From Methyloversatilis discipulorum (GTDB lineage: Bacteria; Pseudomonadota; Gammaproteobacteria; Burkholderiales; Rhodocyclaceae), in NCBI RefSeq assembly GCF_000527135.1, contig NZ_AZUP01000001.1, positions 2,852,001 through 2,916,000 on the forward strand: a stretch of DNA of 64,000 nucleotides, in the 5' to 3' direction. The notes beneath the pieces were generated by a model, which searched no databases, was not told the origin of the DNA, and was given only the letters and a program-made list of their open reading frames with translations. This document shows, piece by piece, positions 18,877 through 28,646 of this stretch (positions within the stretch are counted from its first letter, which is position 1; each line of letters begins with the position of its first letter). The position numbers were made by a program, and so were the translations under genes.

Positions 18877-21800
18877 GCCTGCGGCCTCCCCGAAAGTGTG
18901 TCGTCGAGGTGATTGCGTATTGCCTCTTCGGCGCGAGCCTGGATCGAATCCAGTCGCTTCACGCCCTGCTTGAGGTAAGCGATGCGCCCGCTCCTCGCTG
19001 CCCGCTCAAACGTACCGCAGCACTCGGCCAGCTCAAGCGCACCGACCGAGCGGGCGGACGATTTCAGCTTGTGCGCAACATGTGCAGCCCGCGCGCAATC
19101 TCCCACTTCGCAGGCCTGACGAAGCTCGCCCCACTGCGGCAAGGTCGTATCGAGATAGAAGGCGAGCAGGTCGCGGATCGACTCGTCGTCGTCGCCGATG
19201 ATGGCGCGCATCGCATCCACGTCGAACACCGGCAAGTCGACCGGTTGATCCGATTCCGGCTCGGTGCCCACAATGACCTGTTCGATCGCCACACGCAACT
19301 GTTCGAGCTTGAGCGGTTTGGTCAGATAGTTGTCAAAGCCCACCGCCCGTGCACGCTCGTGTTCTCCACGCAATGCGTTCGCGGTCAGCGCAATGATGGG
19401 TATGCGCCCTCCTTGCGCATCTCGCCCGGCCGCCGCCTCTTCGGCACGGATCGCACGCACGAGGGCATAACCATCCATCTCGGGCATGTGCAGATCGGTC
19501 AACAGCATCGCGTAGCGCGAACGCCGCCACATCGCCAGCGCCTCGGCGCCGTTCTGCGCGATCTCGGCCGTTCGCCCGAGCAATGCCAGCTGCTGCAAGA
19601 TGACCTTGCGGCTGGTCGCATCGTCCTCGGCCACCAGGATGAGCTCGCCACTGGCACGCGCCTGCTCGACCGTCGGCGCCGCAGGTGCGTCGGGCACGCC
19701 GCTGGCCTGCTGCTCGTGCAGCACCTCGGGCGACTCCCGGCCGGTGGCTATCGCCACCGCCTGCAGCAGCGAGCGCCTGCGCAGCGCCGAGTAGTCGAGA
19801 CTCACCTTGTCGGCGTCCGCAATGCGCGCACGACGGCGACGACCGCGGGTGATCAGGAGCTGACGCACCTTCGTCTTCGTACCATCGCCGACGTCCAGCG
19901 GAAGGGTCGCTCGCTCGACCGCCCGGACGACCACCACGTCCAGGCCGCCGTCGCGTGCCCGGAGCACGGCTTCGGATTCGTCGGCCACATCGTCCACCCG
20001 GGCTCCTGCATGCAGCAGGTAGTCGGCGAAGCCGGGGTCGTTCAGCACCCGGTCGACAACGATGCAGTGCGTGCCGCGCAGGTCTGGATAGTTCGGCGCC
20101 GGCATCTCCGGCGGCAGCAGGAAAGGAAGACAGGCAACGAAGGTCGAGCCCCGACCGGGTGCGCTGACCACCTGGATGTCGCCGCCCATCAGCTCGATCA
20201 GTCGCCGACAGATGGTCAGTCCCAAACCGGTCCCGCCGTAGCGGCGCGAGGCCGAATTCTCGCCCTGGTTGAACGGACGAAACAGCTGCTGCAACGTTTC
20301 CGGCGTCATACCGATGCCGTTGTCGACCACGGTGAACGCCAGCCGAAGCGGCGACGCCTCGGCCCGCGTCACCCGCAATGCGACCTGCCCCTGCGGCGCA
20401 CTTCGGCCCGCCGAGAACTTGATCGCATTGCCGACCAGGTTGTACAGCACCTGGCGCAGGCGCACCGCATCACCGAGCACACACTCAGGCACCTCGGGCG
20501 AGACGATCACGCGGAGCTCGACTCCGGAGCGTTCGGCCAGCGGTAGCAAGGCATCGCACACCCCCTCGGCGAGATCGACCACCGACAGCGGCTCGGACAA
20601 AATCTCCAGCCGCCCAGCCTCGATCTTCGAGAAATCGAGGATGTCGTCGATCAGCCCCAGCAAGGTCTGGCCGGACTCGCGTGCGGTGCGGATCATGTCG
20701 GCCTGCTGTGCCGTGAGCGGGCTATGCGCCATCACCTCCAGCATGCCCAGCACACCATTCATCGGTGTGCGGATCTCGTGGCTCATGTTGGCGAGGAAGG
20801 CGCTCTTTGCCCTGCTTGCCTCCTCCGCCTGCTGCTGGGCGACGCGCAGTTCGGCGGTCCGAGCGACCACCAGCTCCTCCAGGTGATCCTTGTAGCGGAG
20901 CACCTCGTTCTCCGCCTCATGCCGGCTCGTCACGTCCGTCCACGCACCGACGATGCGCATCGGTTCGCCGTCGGCGTCGCGCTCCACCCTCATGTGATCG
21001 TTAATCCAGATCCAGCGCCCGTCAGCGCCGCGGAAGCGGTACTCGTGCACGACGTGCCCGGTGCGCAACACCTCTCGCGTGTGGGCAATCGCTGCTTCGC
21101 GATCGTCCGGGTGCACATTCCCGCGCCACCAGTCCGGCGTGCGTGTCTGTTCGACCGAGTAGCCGAACAGCCACTCGATGTTGTCGCTCACCCACTCCGG
21201 CTCTACCCGTTCGCCTTCGACCGCCAGCGCATAGGTAACGCCCGGGCTCACGCTCAGGTAATGGCTCAGGCGCGTGGCGACGGTGCGAAGCTCGTCCTCG
21301 ACGCGCTTGCGTTCGCTGATGTCCGTCATGCCTCCCAGCATGCGCGTCGGATGACCGTCCGGGTCGCGGATGACGTAGCCGCGATCGACGACGTAGGCGT
21401 AGCTGCCGTCGAGGCGGCGGAAACGGTAGCTGTCCGACCACCGCTCACCGCCGTCGTCGATCACACGATGAATACCTTCGGTTACCCGATCGAGGTCATC
21501 CGGGTGAATGCGCGAAGTCCACGACGAGATGGCCTTCTCGATCGTCAGAAGGTCGTAGCCGAACAGCTTCTCGAAACCGTCGTTCCACCACAGCGTGTCG
21601 TAGCGGAGATCCCAGTCCCAGATGGCATCGTTGGTCGCGCGCGACAGCCGACGGAAGCGCTCCTCGCTGTCGCGCACCGCCTGTTCGGTCATCTTGCGCT
21701 CGGTGATGTCGCGCTCGATCGCCAGCCAGTGCGTATAGAAGCCGTGTTCGTCGGTGATCGGCACAATGTCCAGCTCGAGCCAGATCATCTCGCCGTTCTT

Positions 21801-24509
21801 GCGGTAGTTGATCACCTGCTCGCGTGCCGGCTGCCATTGCGCCAACGCATCGCGCAGACGGCTGCGCACCTCGGGCTGGGTGGCCGGCCCCTGCAGCATG
21901 CGCGGCGTCATGCCGAGCGCCTCTTCGCGCGTGAAACCGGTGATGCGTTCGAAGGCCTCGTTCACGAAGTGGATGCGCGGCCCGTCCGGCGTGCCTATCC
22001 CATCGGTGCCGGTGATCATGACAATGTCACCCATGCGCGCGATGCACATTTCGAGCAGGCGCAACTGCTCCTCGTCCTTGTGCCGCTGCGACACGTCGAA
22101 AATGACGCCCTCGATGCTCCGCACCTGGCCGTCGGTATCGCGTATCCCCTGCCCGCGTTCCCACACCCAGCGTTCGCCGCCATCGGCGGCAAAGATGCGG
22201 TAGGTCAGTTCGAACGCCCGGCGCTCGTCCAGCGCGCGCGACACGTCCTGTTGGACCCGCAGGCGGTCGGCCGGGTGTATCAGTTCAACGTAACGCCTGT
22301 GCTCGATGCCGACCAGTTCGGCCGGCGCATAACCGGTCAGCGCATGGGCACCATCGCTGACGAATTCCATTGTCCAGCCGGCATCGGGTCGGCAGCGATA
22401 GACCATGCCGGTCAGGTTGCTCATCAGAGTCAGCATTTCGCGCCGACTTTCCTGCAGCGCTTCGTCCGCCCGCTTGCGTTCCGAAATGTCCTGGAAGGCG
22501 CCCTGCACACGCACGATCTCGCCGCGCTCGTTGCGCACTGCCTCACCTATCGTGCGCACCCAGAGCACCTGCCCGTCGCGGCCGGCCGCCTGCAGCTCGA
22601 CGTCGAACGGCACGCCGGTCTGCATGCAGCGCTCGAACACCTCGCGGATCCGCGGCTGGTGCTCGGGGACGTAGAGCTTCAGCCCCTCGGCCGCCACCGG
22701 CATCTGCGACGACTGCAGCCCGAACAGGTCGCGCGCCTCGTCCGACCAGATCATCGCAAGGCCCGGTACGTCTATCGTCCACGCACCCATCCGGCTGACG
22801 CGCGAGGCCATCGCCAGCAGGGCCTGGCTCTGCCGCAGCCGCGCCTCGGCTTCGCGCTGCTGTGTGATGTCTTCTGCGACACCAATGATGCTGTGCGCGG
22901 TACCGTCCGCGTCGCGCTGCATGGACACGCTCATGCGCACCCAGACGATACGGCCATCGGCGGCGATGCAGCGCTTCTCGATGACGAAGCTGTCACGCAC
23001 GCCGCCATGAACCTCGTCCATCAGCGCACGATTGCGTGCCAGGTCGTCGGCGTGCGTGATCGACAACAAGGTGCGCGCCTGCAGTTCCTCCTCGCTGTAC
23101 CCCAGCATGCGCCGGTACGCCGCGTTGGTGGCGATGAAGCGGCCCTCCAGTGTGGTGATCGCGATGCCGGTCGCGGCGTCCTCGAACACCTTGCGAAAGC
23201 GTGCTTCGGTCGCCGCGATCGCCTCGCGCGCACGCTCCCGCTCGGTGATGTCCATCACCATGCCAAGCCGGCGCTCGGGGCGACCTTCGACGTCGAAGAG
23301 CACCTTGCCGCGCTCGTACATCCAGCGGATTTCGCCATCGGGGCGGCGGATGCGATAGGTGTTCTCGATCACCGGCGCTTCGGGCGTCGCATCCGTGTTC
23401 GCGCCGGCCACGCGTGCACGGTCTTCGGGCAACACCATCTCGAGGAAGGCATCCATTGTCCCGGCAAACGCCTCGGGTGCGATGCCAAACAGCCGGCAGG
23501 TCTGTTGCGTCCAGGTCAGGCGGCCACTCGCCAAGTCGAAATCCCAGCTGCCCATGGAGGCGATCGCCTGCGCCTCATCGAGCTGAACGCGCATGCGCTC
23601 CGCCTGACGCTGCGCACACTTCTGGACGGTGATGTCGGTATGTGTGCCGACCATGCGCAGCGGCTTGCCCTCGGCATCGCGCACCATTACCTTGCCGCGA
23701 TCGAGTATCCAGCGATCGCTGCCGTCGCTTGCCCGCATCCGGAACACGGCTTCGTAGAAAGGAGTGCGGTCCGCCAGGTGCTCGCCTACGCAGTGCAGCG
23801 TCGGTTCGAGATCATCCGGGTGCACGCGCGACGACCAGGCCTGCAGCGTGTGTGGAATGTCCTCCGGCGCGTGGCCGAGCATGGTGCACCAGCGGTCGGA
23901 GAAGTACACCTCGTCGGTCAGCAGATTCCAGTCCCACACACCCTCGTCGCTGGCTTCGAGGGCGAACTGCCAGCGCTCCTCCAGCGCCTTCAGTGCGGCT
24001 TCGGTCCGGGCCTGCACGTCCAGCTGGCGGCGCAGCCGCATCTGCGTCATCACTTGGTCAGCCAGCGTGCGCAGCGCACGCCGCTGACGGTCATCGAGGC
24101 GGCGAGGCATCCAGTCGATCACGCACAGCGTACCCAGCACCTCACCATCGGGCGTGAGCAGCGGAGCACCTGCGTAGAAACGGATGCCCGGCTCGCCGGT
24201 GACCAGCGGATTGTCGGCGAAGCGCGGATCGAGCGTCGCGTCAGTGACCTCCAGCAGATCGGGGGCGTGCAGGGCATGGGCGCAGAACGCGATGTCGCGC
24301 GACGTATGCGTAACCTCGATGCCGACGCGCGACTTGAACCACTGGCGCGTACCGTCAACCAGCGACACGAGGGCGACCGGCGTCCCGCACAGCTCGGCGG
24401 CCAGGCGTGTGATGTTGTCGAACGCCGCCTCCGGCGGCGAGTCGAGGATATCGAGTTCGCACAGAGCACGGATACGCGCCGACTCGTTGGCGGGAGGGGC
24501 TGCTTTCAT
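18873..24509 (-). CDS. Giant hybrid sensor histidine kinase (GAF, 8 PAS, HK, 2 REC, HPT)
   Basis: 1878 residues with no membrane helix, so a cytosolic sensor. In order: GAF (about 20-165), eight PAS/PAC units (about 180-1195; for example FALEASDEGVWDWNLLTDE, FEDAATGIAITTLEGRFIAT, LSRATNDAIWDWDLRYDTLW), HisKA with FLANMSHEIRTPMNGVLGM (about 1225), and HATPase with LVGNAIKFS, VVDNGIGMTPE and RYGGTGLGLTICRRL (about 1340-1450). A receiver-like domain (about 1470-1590) has lost its acidic pocket (THCIVVDRVLNDPGF). A canonical receiver follows (VAEDDATSRK, LLTDLHMPEMDG, NYLTKPL; about 1610-1735), then an HPT domain with AHKLKSSARSVGA (about 1815). Phosphate can thus pass His-Asp-His to the EAL regulator encoded 4 bases overlapping downstream. 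Ligands of the PAS units are unknown. Confidence 0.95.
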   Translation of the reverse strand: MKAAPPANESARIRALCELDILDSPPEAAFDNITRLAAELCGTPVALVSLVDGTRQWFKSRVGIEVTHTSRDIAFCAHALHAPDLLEVTDATLDPRFADNPLVTGEPGIRFYAGAPLLTPDGEVLGTLCVIDWMPRRLDDRQRRALRTLADQVMTQMRLRRQLDVQARTEAALKALEERWQFALEASDEGVWDWNLLTDEVYFSDRWCTMLGHAPEDIPHTLQAWSSRVHPDDLEPTLHCVGEHLADRTPFYEAVFRMRASDGSDRWILDRGKVMVRDAEGKPLRMVGTHTDITVQKCAQRQAERMRVQLDEAQAIASMGSWDFDLASGRLTWTQQTCRLFGIAPEAFAGTMDAFLEMVLPEDRARVAGANTDATPEAPVIENTYRIRRPDGEIRWMYERGKVLFDVEGRPERRLGMVMDITERERAREAIAATEARFRKVFEDAATGIAITTLEGRFIATNAAYRRMLGYSEEELQARTLLSITHADDLARNRALMDEVHGGVRDSFVIEKRCIAADGRIVWVRMSVSMQRDADGTAHSIIGVAEDITQQREAEARLRQSQALLAMASRVSRMGAWTIDVPGLAMIWSDEARDLFGLQSSQMPVAAEGLKLYVPEHQPRIREVFERCMQTGVPFDVELQAAGRDGQVLWVRTIGEAVRNERGEIVRVQGAFQDISERKRADEALQESRREMLTLMSNLTGMVYRCRPDAGWTMEFVSDGAHALTGYAPAELVGIEHRRYVELIHPADRLRVQQDVSRALDERRAFELTYRIFAADGGERWVWERGQGIRDTDGQVRSIEGVIFDVSQRHKDEEQLRLLEMCIARMGDIVMITGTDGIGTPDGPRIHFVNEAFERITGFTREEALGMTPRMLQGPATQPEVRSRLRDALAQWQPAREQVINYRKNGEMIWLELDIVPITDEHGFYTHWLAIERDITERKMTEQAVRDSEERFRRLSRATNDAIWDWDLRYDTLWWNDGFEKLFGYDLLTIEKAISSWTSRIHPDDLDRVTEGIHRVIDDGGERWSDSYRFRRLDGSYAYVVDRGYVIRDPDGHPTRMLGGMTDISERKRVEDELRTVATRLSHYLSVSPGVTYALAVEGERVEPEWVSDNIEWLFGYSVEQTRTPDWWRGNVHPDDREAAIAHTREVLRTGHVVHEYRFRGADGRWIWINDHMRVERDADGEPMRIVGAWTDVTSRHEAENEVLRYKDHLEELVVARTAELRVAQQQAEEASRAKSAFLANMSHEIRTPMNGVLGMLEVMAHSPLTAQQADMIRTARESGQTLLGLIDDILDFSKIEAGRLEILSEPLSVVDLAEGVCDALLPLAERSGVELRVIVSPEVPECVLGDAVRLRQVLYNLVGNAIKFSAGRSAPQGQVALRVTRAEASPLRLAFTVVDNGIGMTPETLQQLFRPFNQGENSASRRYGGTGLGLTICRRLIELMGGDIQVVSAPGRGSTFVACLPFLLPPEMPAPNYPDLRGTHCIVVDRVLNDPGFADYLLHAGARVDDVADESEAVLRARDGGLDVVVVRAVERATLPLDVGDGTKTKVRQLLITRGRRRRARIADADKVSLDYSALRRRSLLQAVAIATGRESPEVLHEQQASGVPDAPAAPTVEQARASGELILVAEDDATSRKVILQQLALLGRTAEIAQNGAEALAMWRRSRYAMLLTDLHMPEMDGYALVRAIRAEEAAAGRDAQGGRIPIIALTANALRGEHERARAVGFDNYLTKPLKLEQLRVAIEQVIVGTEPESDQPVDLPVFDVDAMRAIIGDDDESIRDLLAFYLDTTLPQWGELRQACEVGDCARAAHVAHKLKSSARSVGALELAECCGTFERAARSGRIAYLKQGVKRLDSIQARAEEAIRNHLDDTLSGRPQA

Positions 24510-24838
24510 CGGTCAGTAAGGCGAATGCGTGCTACGGCCACGAAGTGGGCGGAGGGGGCCCTGCTTAATACGGACACTACGCTAAGACGGCCGGGCCATC
24601 ATGAACAGGGCGAACCGAACGCATTTGCGATTCATCGAGGGTGCAGGCGCTCACCGGCCTGACGCGATTTACGGCCGTCGCGGTCGGAACTTTGTCAGCG
24701 ACTGTGTCCACCGCCCCTCGCCAAGGCGAGGGCAAGTCGGTCTGGCGGACACAGTCGGCGCACGGCGTCGCCGATGGCGCGCCACACGCGTGCGCTACCA
24801 TCCGGGCGACGGGTCTTCAGAACGGAGTCTGGATACGA
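24510..24838. other. Intergenic region between divergent kinase and GGDEF genes
   Basis: About 330 bases separating two divergent signalling genes. I see no RNA gene, repeat or strong sigma-70 promoter. The plus-strand GGDEF reading frame stays open back to 24641, so a longer start would take up part of this region. Promoters for both genes should lie here. Confidence 0.4.
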
Positions 24839-26770
24839 ATGAGTGGCAGCCAAGAGGGCCTCTCGGGAGGGCGGTGGATCCTGCTCGCGCTGCTCGCTGT
24901 CTGCGTGCTCGACATCCGGCTTTTCATGTTCGTCGATGCGGCACGCACGGAAACGCTGGAGCGCGCGCTCGATACGCTGCACGTGAGCGCCGAAGTGGTC
25001 GCGCGGCGCATGGATCAGCACCTGGCCACCTACGACCGGCTTCTGTCCGGCATTGCCGAGGGTGTCCGGCTTCACGGCGGCATGTCGACCGCCCCCGATC
25101 TTGCCCTGCACCGGCTTCTGGTCAGGCGACACGCCCTCAATCCGGAGTTGCGGTCGCTGTTCCTGGTGCGGCACGACGGCACCGTGGCAGCAATGTCGCT
25201 CAGCTTTCCGGCACCGCAACTCGATGTATCGGCGCGGGACTACTTTCAGGCGCAATCGGGATCGGGCGCCGACGAGCACCGCCTTTTCGTTGGGCCGGCC
25301 ATCATCAGCAAGCTGACCGGCAGGCACATCTTTCCGCTCAGCCGGCGGGTCGAGAACGATGGCAACCGCTTTCTCGGCGTAGCGGCCGCTGCCGTCGATC
25401 CGGAACTGCTGACGACCTTGTTGATCGAGCAGGGACTGCCGGCCGGCTACACGCTGTCGGTCTTCCTGCGCGATGGGCATCGACTTGCCTGCCTGCCTCG
25501 CCGCGCCGACTGCGTCGAGAGCACAGCCGCCGACACGCCCTTGTTCCGCACGCTTCTGCCCGCAGCCGCCGACGGTCTGTTCGCGCGCCAGCGCCTGCTC
25601 GACGAGCCCGCCGGTCCGGCTGCCTACGCCACCTCCAATGCCTATGGAATCATCGTCGCCGCGACCGCGGATGAGCGCGTGCTGCTGCAGTCGTGGCGGC
25701 GCAATCTGGGCAGTTACGTCACGCTGGCGGCAGCGAGCAACCTCGCGTTCGCGGGGCTGGCCTGGTTCGCCTTCCGTCAGTTCCGGCGCCGCCGACTGGC
25801 GCTGCAGCAACTGGCCGATGCAAACCAGGAACTGGAGAACCGCGTCGCCCGCCGCACGGATCAGCTGCGACGCAGCGAAGATCGCGCTCGGACCTTCATG
25901 AACACGGCACGTGATGCCGTCGTCGTGATCGACAGCAACAGCTGCATCGTCGAGTTCAATCGCGCGGCCGAAGCCTTGTTCGGCTATCGCGCAGAGGAGG
26001 TCGCGGGGCGTCGTCTCGACATGCTGATGCCGCCCGCCCAGGCGCCGGCGCACCGCCAGCATGTGCAGGCGGCGAATGCATCGGTCGACGCGCGCGCGAT
26101 GAACCGGGGGCGCGAGGTGACGGGCCGTCACAAGGACGGCCACGAATTCCCGATCGACGTTACCGTCGGCAGCGCAGGCGAAGGTCCGCAGAGCGTCCAC
26201 GTCGGCATCATTCGCGATATCAGCGAACGCAAGGTCATGGAGCGCGAACTGCAGCGACAGGCGTCGACCGACGGTCTGACCGGCGTGCTCAATCGCCGCG
26301 CCTTCACCGCAGAAAGCGAGCGGCTGATATCGGTCGCGTTGCGCCACGGGCGGCCGCTGAGCCTGATGGTGATCGACGCCGACCACTTCAAGAAGGTGAA
26401 CGACGTGTTCGGCCACCCGACCGGCGACGCCGTGCTGAAGGCGCTCGCGCTCACGCTCGCACAGGCGCTGCGCACCAGCGACGTGCTCGGCCGTCTCGGC
26501 GGCGAGGAGTTCGGCATCGTGCTGCCGGAAACCGATGCCACCGGCGCGCACGAGGTCGGCGAGCGACTGCTGCAGGCGGTACGCGAGCGCCGGATCGAAC
26601 ACGACGGCCATACGCTGAACATCACCGTGAGCATCGGTGCGACCGTGCTCGGTGCCGGCGACGACAGTTTCGAATCGGCCTTCCTGCGTGCCGACCGGGC
26701 ACTTTACGAGGCGAAGCACGGAGGACGGGATCGCGCCGTGCTGAAGCTTGGCGGCCAGCCGACCGGCTAA
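24839..26770 (+). CDS. Membrane diguanylate cyclase: Cache sensor, PAS, GGDEF
   Basis: A 643-residue protein. The first membrane helix is about residues 12-31 (WILLALLAVCVLDIRLFMFV). A periplasmic Cache-type sensor follows (about 35-280, with LDVSARDYFQAQ and GRHIFPLSRRV), then a second helix near 290-308 (LAAASNLAFAGLAWFAFRQF). A cytosolic PAS domain (about 355-470; FMNTARDAVVVIDSNSCIVE) precedes a GGDEF domain with the active motif GGEEF in GRLGGEEFGIV. RTSD lies five residues before it and fits the RxxD inhibitory site, so product inhibition is expected. It should make c-di-GMP in response to a small extracellular ligand. The ATG at 24839 (MSGSQEG) was chosen because the frame upstream has no coding character. 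Converges with the GGDEF-EAL gene, 58 bases between stops. Confidence 0.92.
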   Translation: MSGSQEGLSGGRWILLALLAVCVLDIRLFMFVDAARTETLERALDTLHVSAEVVARRMDQHLATYDRLLSGIAEGVRLHGGMSTAPDLALHRLLVRRHALNPELRSLFLVRHDGTVAAMSLSFPAPQLDVSARDYFQAQSGSGADEHRLFVGPAIISKLTGRHIFPLSRRVENDGNRFLGVAAAAVDPELLTTLLIEQGLPAGYTLSVFLRDGHRLACLPRRADCVESTAADTPLFRTLLPAAADGLFARQRLLDEPAGPAAYATSNAYGIIVAATADERVLLQSWRRNLGSYVTLAAASNLAFAGLAWFAFRQFRRRRLALQQLADANQELENRVARRTDQLRRSEDRARTFMNTARDAVVVIDSNSCIVEFNRAAEALFGYRAEEVAGRRLDMLMPPAQAPAHRQHVQAANASVDARAMNRGREVTGRHKDGHEFPIDVTVGSAGEGPQSVHVGIIRDISERKVMERELQRQASTDGLTGVLNRRAFTAESERLISVALRHGRPLSLMVIDADHFKKVNDVFGHPTGDAVLKALALTLAQALRTSDVLGRLGGEEFGIVLPETDATGAHEVGERLLQAVRERRIEHDGHTLNITVSIGATVLGAGDDSFESAFLRADRALYEAKHGGRDRAVLKLGGQPTG

Positions 26771-26828
26771 TGTGCGCCGGTCGCTGTTAGGGGGCGAAGC
26801 GCGCCGCAGTGACAGGACGAAGCAGCCG

Positions 26829-28646
26829 TCAGCCCGGGAAGCCGGCGGCGGCGCGCAAGGGCGCGGCGGAAGGATGGGGTTGGTCCGACAGCAGGTCGGT
26901 CGCCCCGATGCGTTCCGCGAGCCATTGCGTGGCGTCGTTCGCGGCCAGCGGGCGCGACCACAGATAGCCCTGACCCTTGTTGCAGTCCAGCGTCGCCAGC
27001 AGCGCCGCCTGGCCTTCGGTTTCGATGCCTTCGGCGGTCGTGCTCATGCCGAGGCTGCGGGCAACGCGCACGGTGGCTTCTATCAGTACCCGCTTGTGCA
27101 GATTGCTCTCCGCGTCGGCGACAAAGGAGCGATCGATCTTGACCGTGTCGATCGGCAGCTGGCCGAGACAGGCCAGCGAGGAATAACCGGTGCCGAAATC
27201 GTCCAGCGCGAGCGCGAGGCCGAGCGCCTTCAGTTCGAGCAGGCGGGCGCGGATGTCGTCGCCCTGGGCCGCCATGCTCTCCGTCACCTCCAGCTGCAGT
27301 GCCTGCGCCGGCAGACGGCTCGATTCGAGCACGCGCGCGACCTGGGCGGCGATCGCGGCGTCCTGCAACTGTGCGCGCGACAGATTGACCGAAATCATTC
27401 CGGGCGCCTGTGCGCCGAAACAGCGCTGCCAGGCAGCCAGCTGCCGGCAGGCCGAATCGAGCACGAACTCGCCGACGGCGCCGATGAGGCCGCACTCCTC
27501 AGCAATTTCGATGAATTCGACCGGAGATACCAGACCGCGCTGCGGATGCTGCCAGCGGACCAGCGCCTCGAAGCCGGCGACGCGACCGTCGGCCAGCTCG
27601 ACGATGGGCTGGTAGACGACGAACAGTTCGCCCTGTTCGAGCGCCCGCCGCAGTTCCAGTTCGAGTGCGCCGCGACGGGTCGCGATGTCCTTGATCGACG
27701 GCGTGAACAGCACGTGGCGCCCGCCGCCGGCACGCTTCGCCTCCTGCATGGCGAGGCTCGCGTCCTGCAGCACGGCGTTCGCCTCGGCGGCGGCATGAAC
27801 ACCGGCGACGACGCCGATGCTGGCGGAAATGTGCACCTCGACGTCATCGATCAGATAGGGGCGGGACAGCGTGTCGATCAGCCGCTGCGCGATGCTGTGC
27901 ACGTCCTCGCTCCCACGCAGGCCGTCGAGCAGCACGACGAATTCGTCACCGCCGAGGCGGGCCGTCGTGTGCAGCGGCTCCTGCGCAGGGCCGACGGCAT
28001 CGCGCTGACGCACGGTGCCATTCAGCCGCTCGGCCACCATGCGCAGCAGCCGGTCGCCACCTGCCTGCCCGAGCGTCAGATTGACGCGATTGAAGCGGTC
28101 GCAGTTGATGAACAGCACGGCAAAGGTGGGCGCTCCGCCGGCATCGGGGCGCGCCAGCGCCTGCTGTATCCGCTCCAGCACGGCGGAGCGGTTGGGCATC
28201 AGCGTCAGGCTGTCGGTGCGCGAGGCGTCGCGCATACGCGACGCCAGGCGCTGCTGTTCCAGCTCGACCTCGTGCGTCACATCGTTGACGCAGCCCATGA
28301 TGGTGTTGGGGTCGAGCCGGAGAAGACTGATGCCGAGCACGCGCCTGCCGCCGGCGGTCGAGCGCACCGGCATGCGCAGCCCCTCGCACACCAGCGCACC
28401 CGGCTCGACCGCAGCGTCAGCCATGGCGCGCAGATCCGGCGCCACCTCGGCCAGCACCTCGAACAGATTGTCCAGATTGCCCTGCCGCGCCAGCGGCATC
28501 AGCAACTGCGCCGAACGTGGATTCAGCATGGTCACCGTGCCGTCGGGCCGCACCTGCAGCAGGCCGATCGGCGCCTGATAGAGGAACTGGATCAGCGCCT
28601 CGTAGGCGGGCGGCTGCAGAACCTCTGGGTCGCTGTCCGGCTTCAT
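26829..28646 (-). CDS. PAS-GGDEF-EAL protein at the end of the PYP operon
   Basis: A 605-residue cytosolic protein. An N-terminal PAS-like module (about 10-135; YEALIQFLYQAPIGLLQV) is strikingly similar to that of the upstream cyclase. The GGDEF domain (about 150-320) has an intact RLGGDEF motif but no RxxD site at the usual spacing. The EAL domain (about 335-585) has the full set: FEALVRW, ISVNLSRAQL, LEVTES, LDDFGTGYSSL, VKIDRSFV, AEGIET and QGYLWSRP. Both activities look possible; in such hybrids one often dominates. The ATG overlaps the preceding stop as ATGA, so it is translationally coupled to the cyclase. As last gene of tal-pcl-pyp-cyclase it is a candidate output of PYP light sensing. 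Confidence 0.93.
   Translation of the reverse strand: MKPDSDPEVLQPPAYEALIQFLYQAPIGLLQVRPDGTVTMLNPRSAQLLMPLARQGNLDNLFEVLAEVAPDLRAMADAAVEPGALVCEGLRMPVRSTAGGRRVLGISLLRLDPNTIMGCVNDVTHEVELEQQRLASRMRDASRTDSLTLMPNRSAVLERIQQALARPDAGGAPTFAVLFINCDRFNRVNLTLGQAGGDRLLRMVAERLNGTVRQRDAVGPAQEPLHTTARLGGDEFVVLLDGLRGSEDVHSIAQRLIDTLSRPYLIDDVEVHISASIGVVAGVHAAAEANAVLQDASLAMQEAKRAGGGRHVLFTPSIKDIATRRGALELELRRALEQGELFVVYQPIVELADGRVAGFEALVRWQHPQRGLVSPVEFIEIAEECGLIGAVGEFVLDSACRQLAAWQRCFGAQAPGMISVNLSRAQLQDAAIAAQVARVLESSRLPAQALQLEVTESMAAQGDDIRARLLELKALGLALALDDFGTGYSSLACLGQLPIDTVKIDRSFVADAESNLHKRVLIEATVRVARSLGMSTTAEGIETEGQAALLATLDCNKGQGYLWSRPLAANDATQWLAERIGATDLLSDQPHPSAAPLRAAAGFPG

Noticed and set aside
20724..24662. A 1312-codon open frame on the plus strand opposite the hybrid kinase
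   Set aside because: It is the antisense shadow of a high-GC gene. The opposite strand has unambiguous PAS, kinase and receiver motifs in order, while this frame gives repetitive His/Arg/Gln-rich sequence with no domain.
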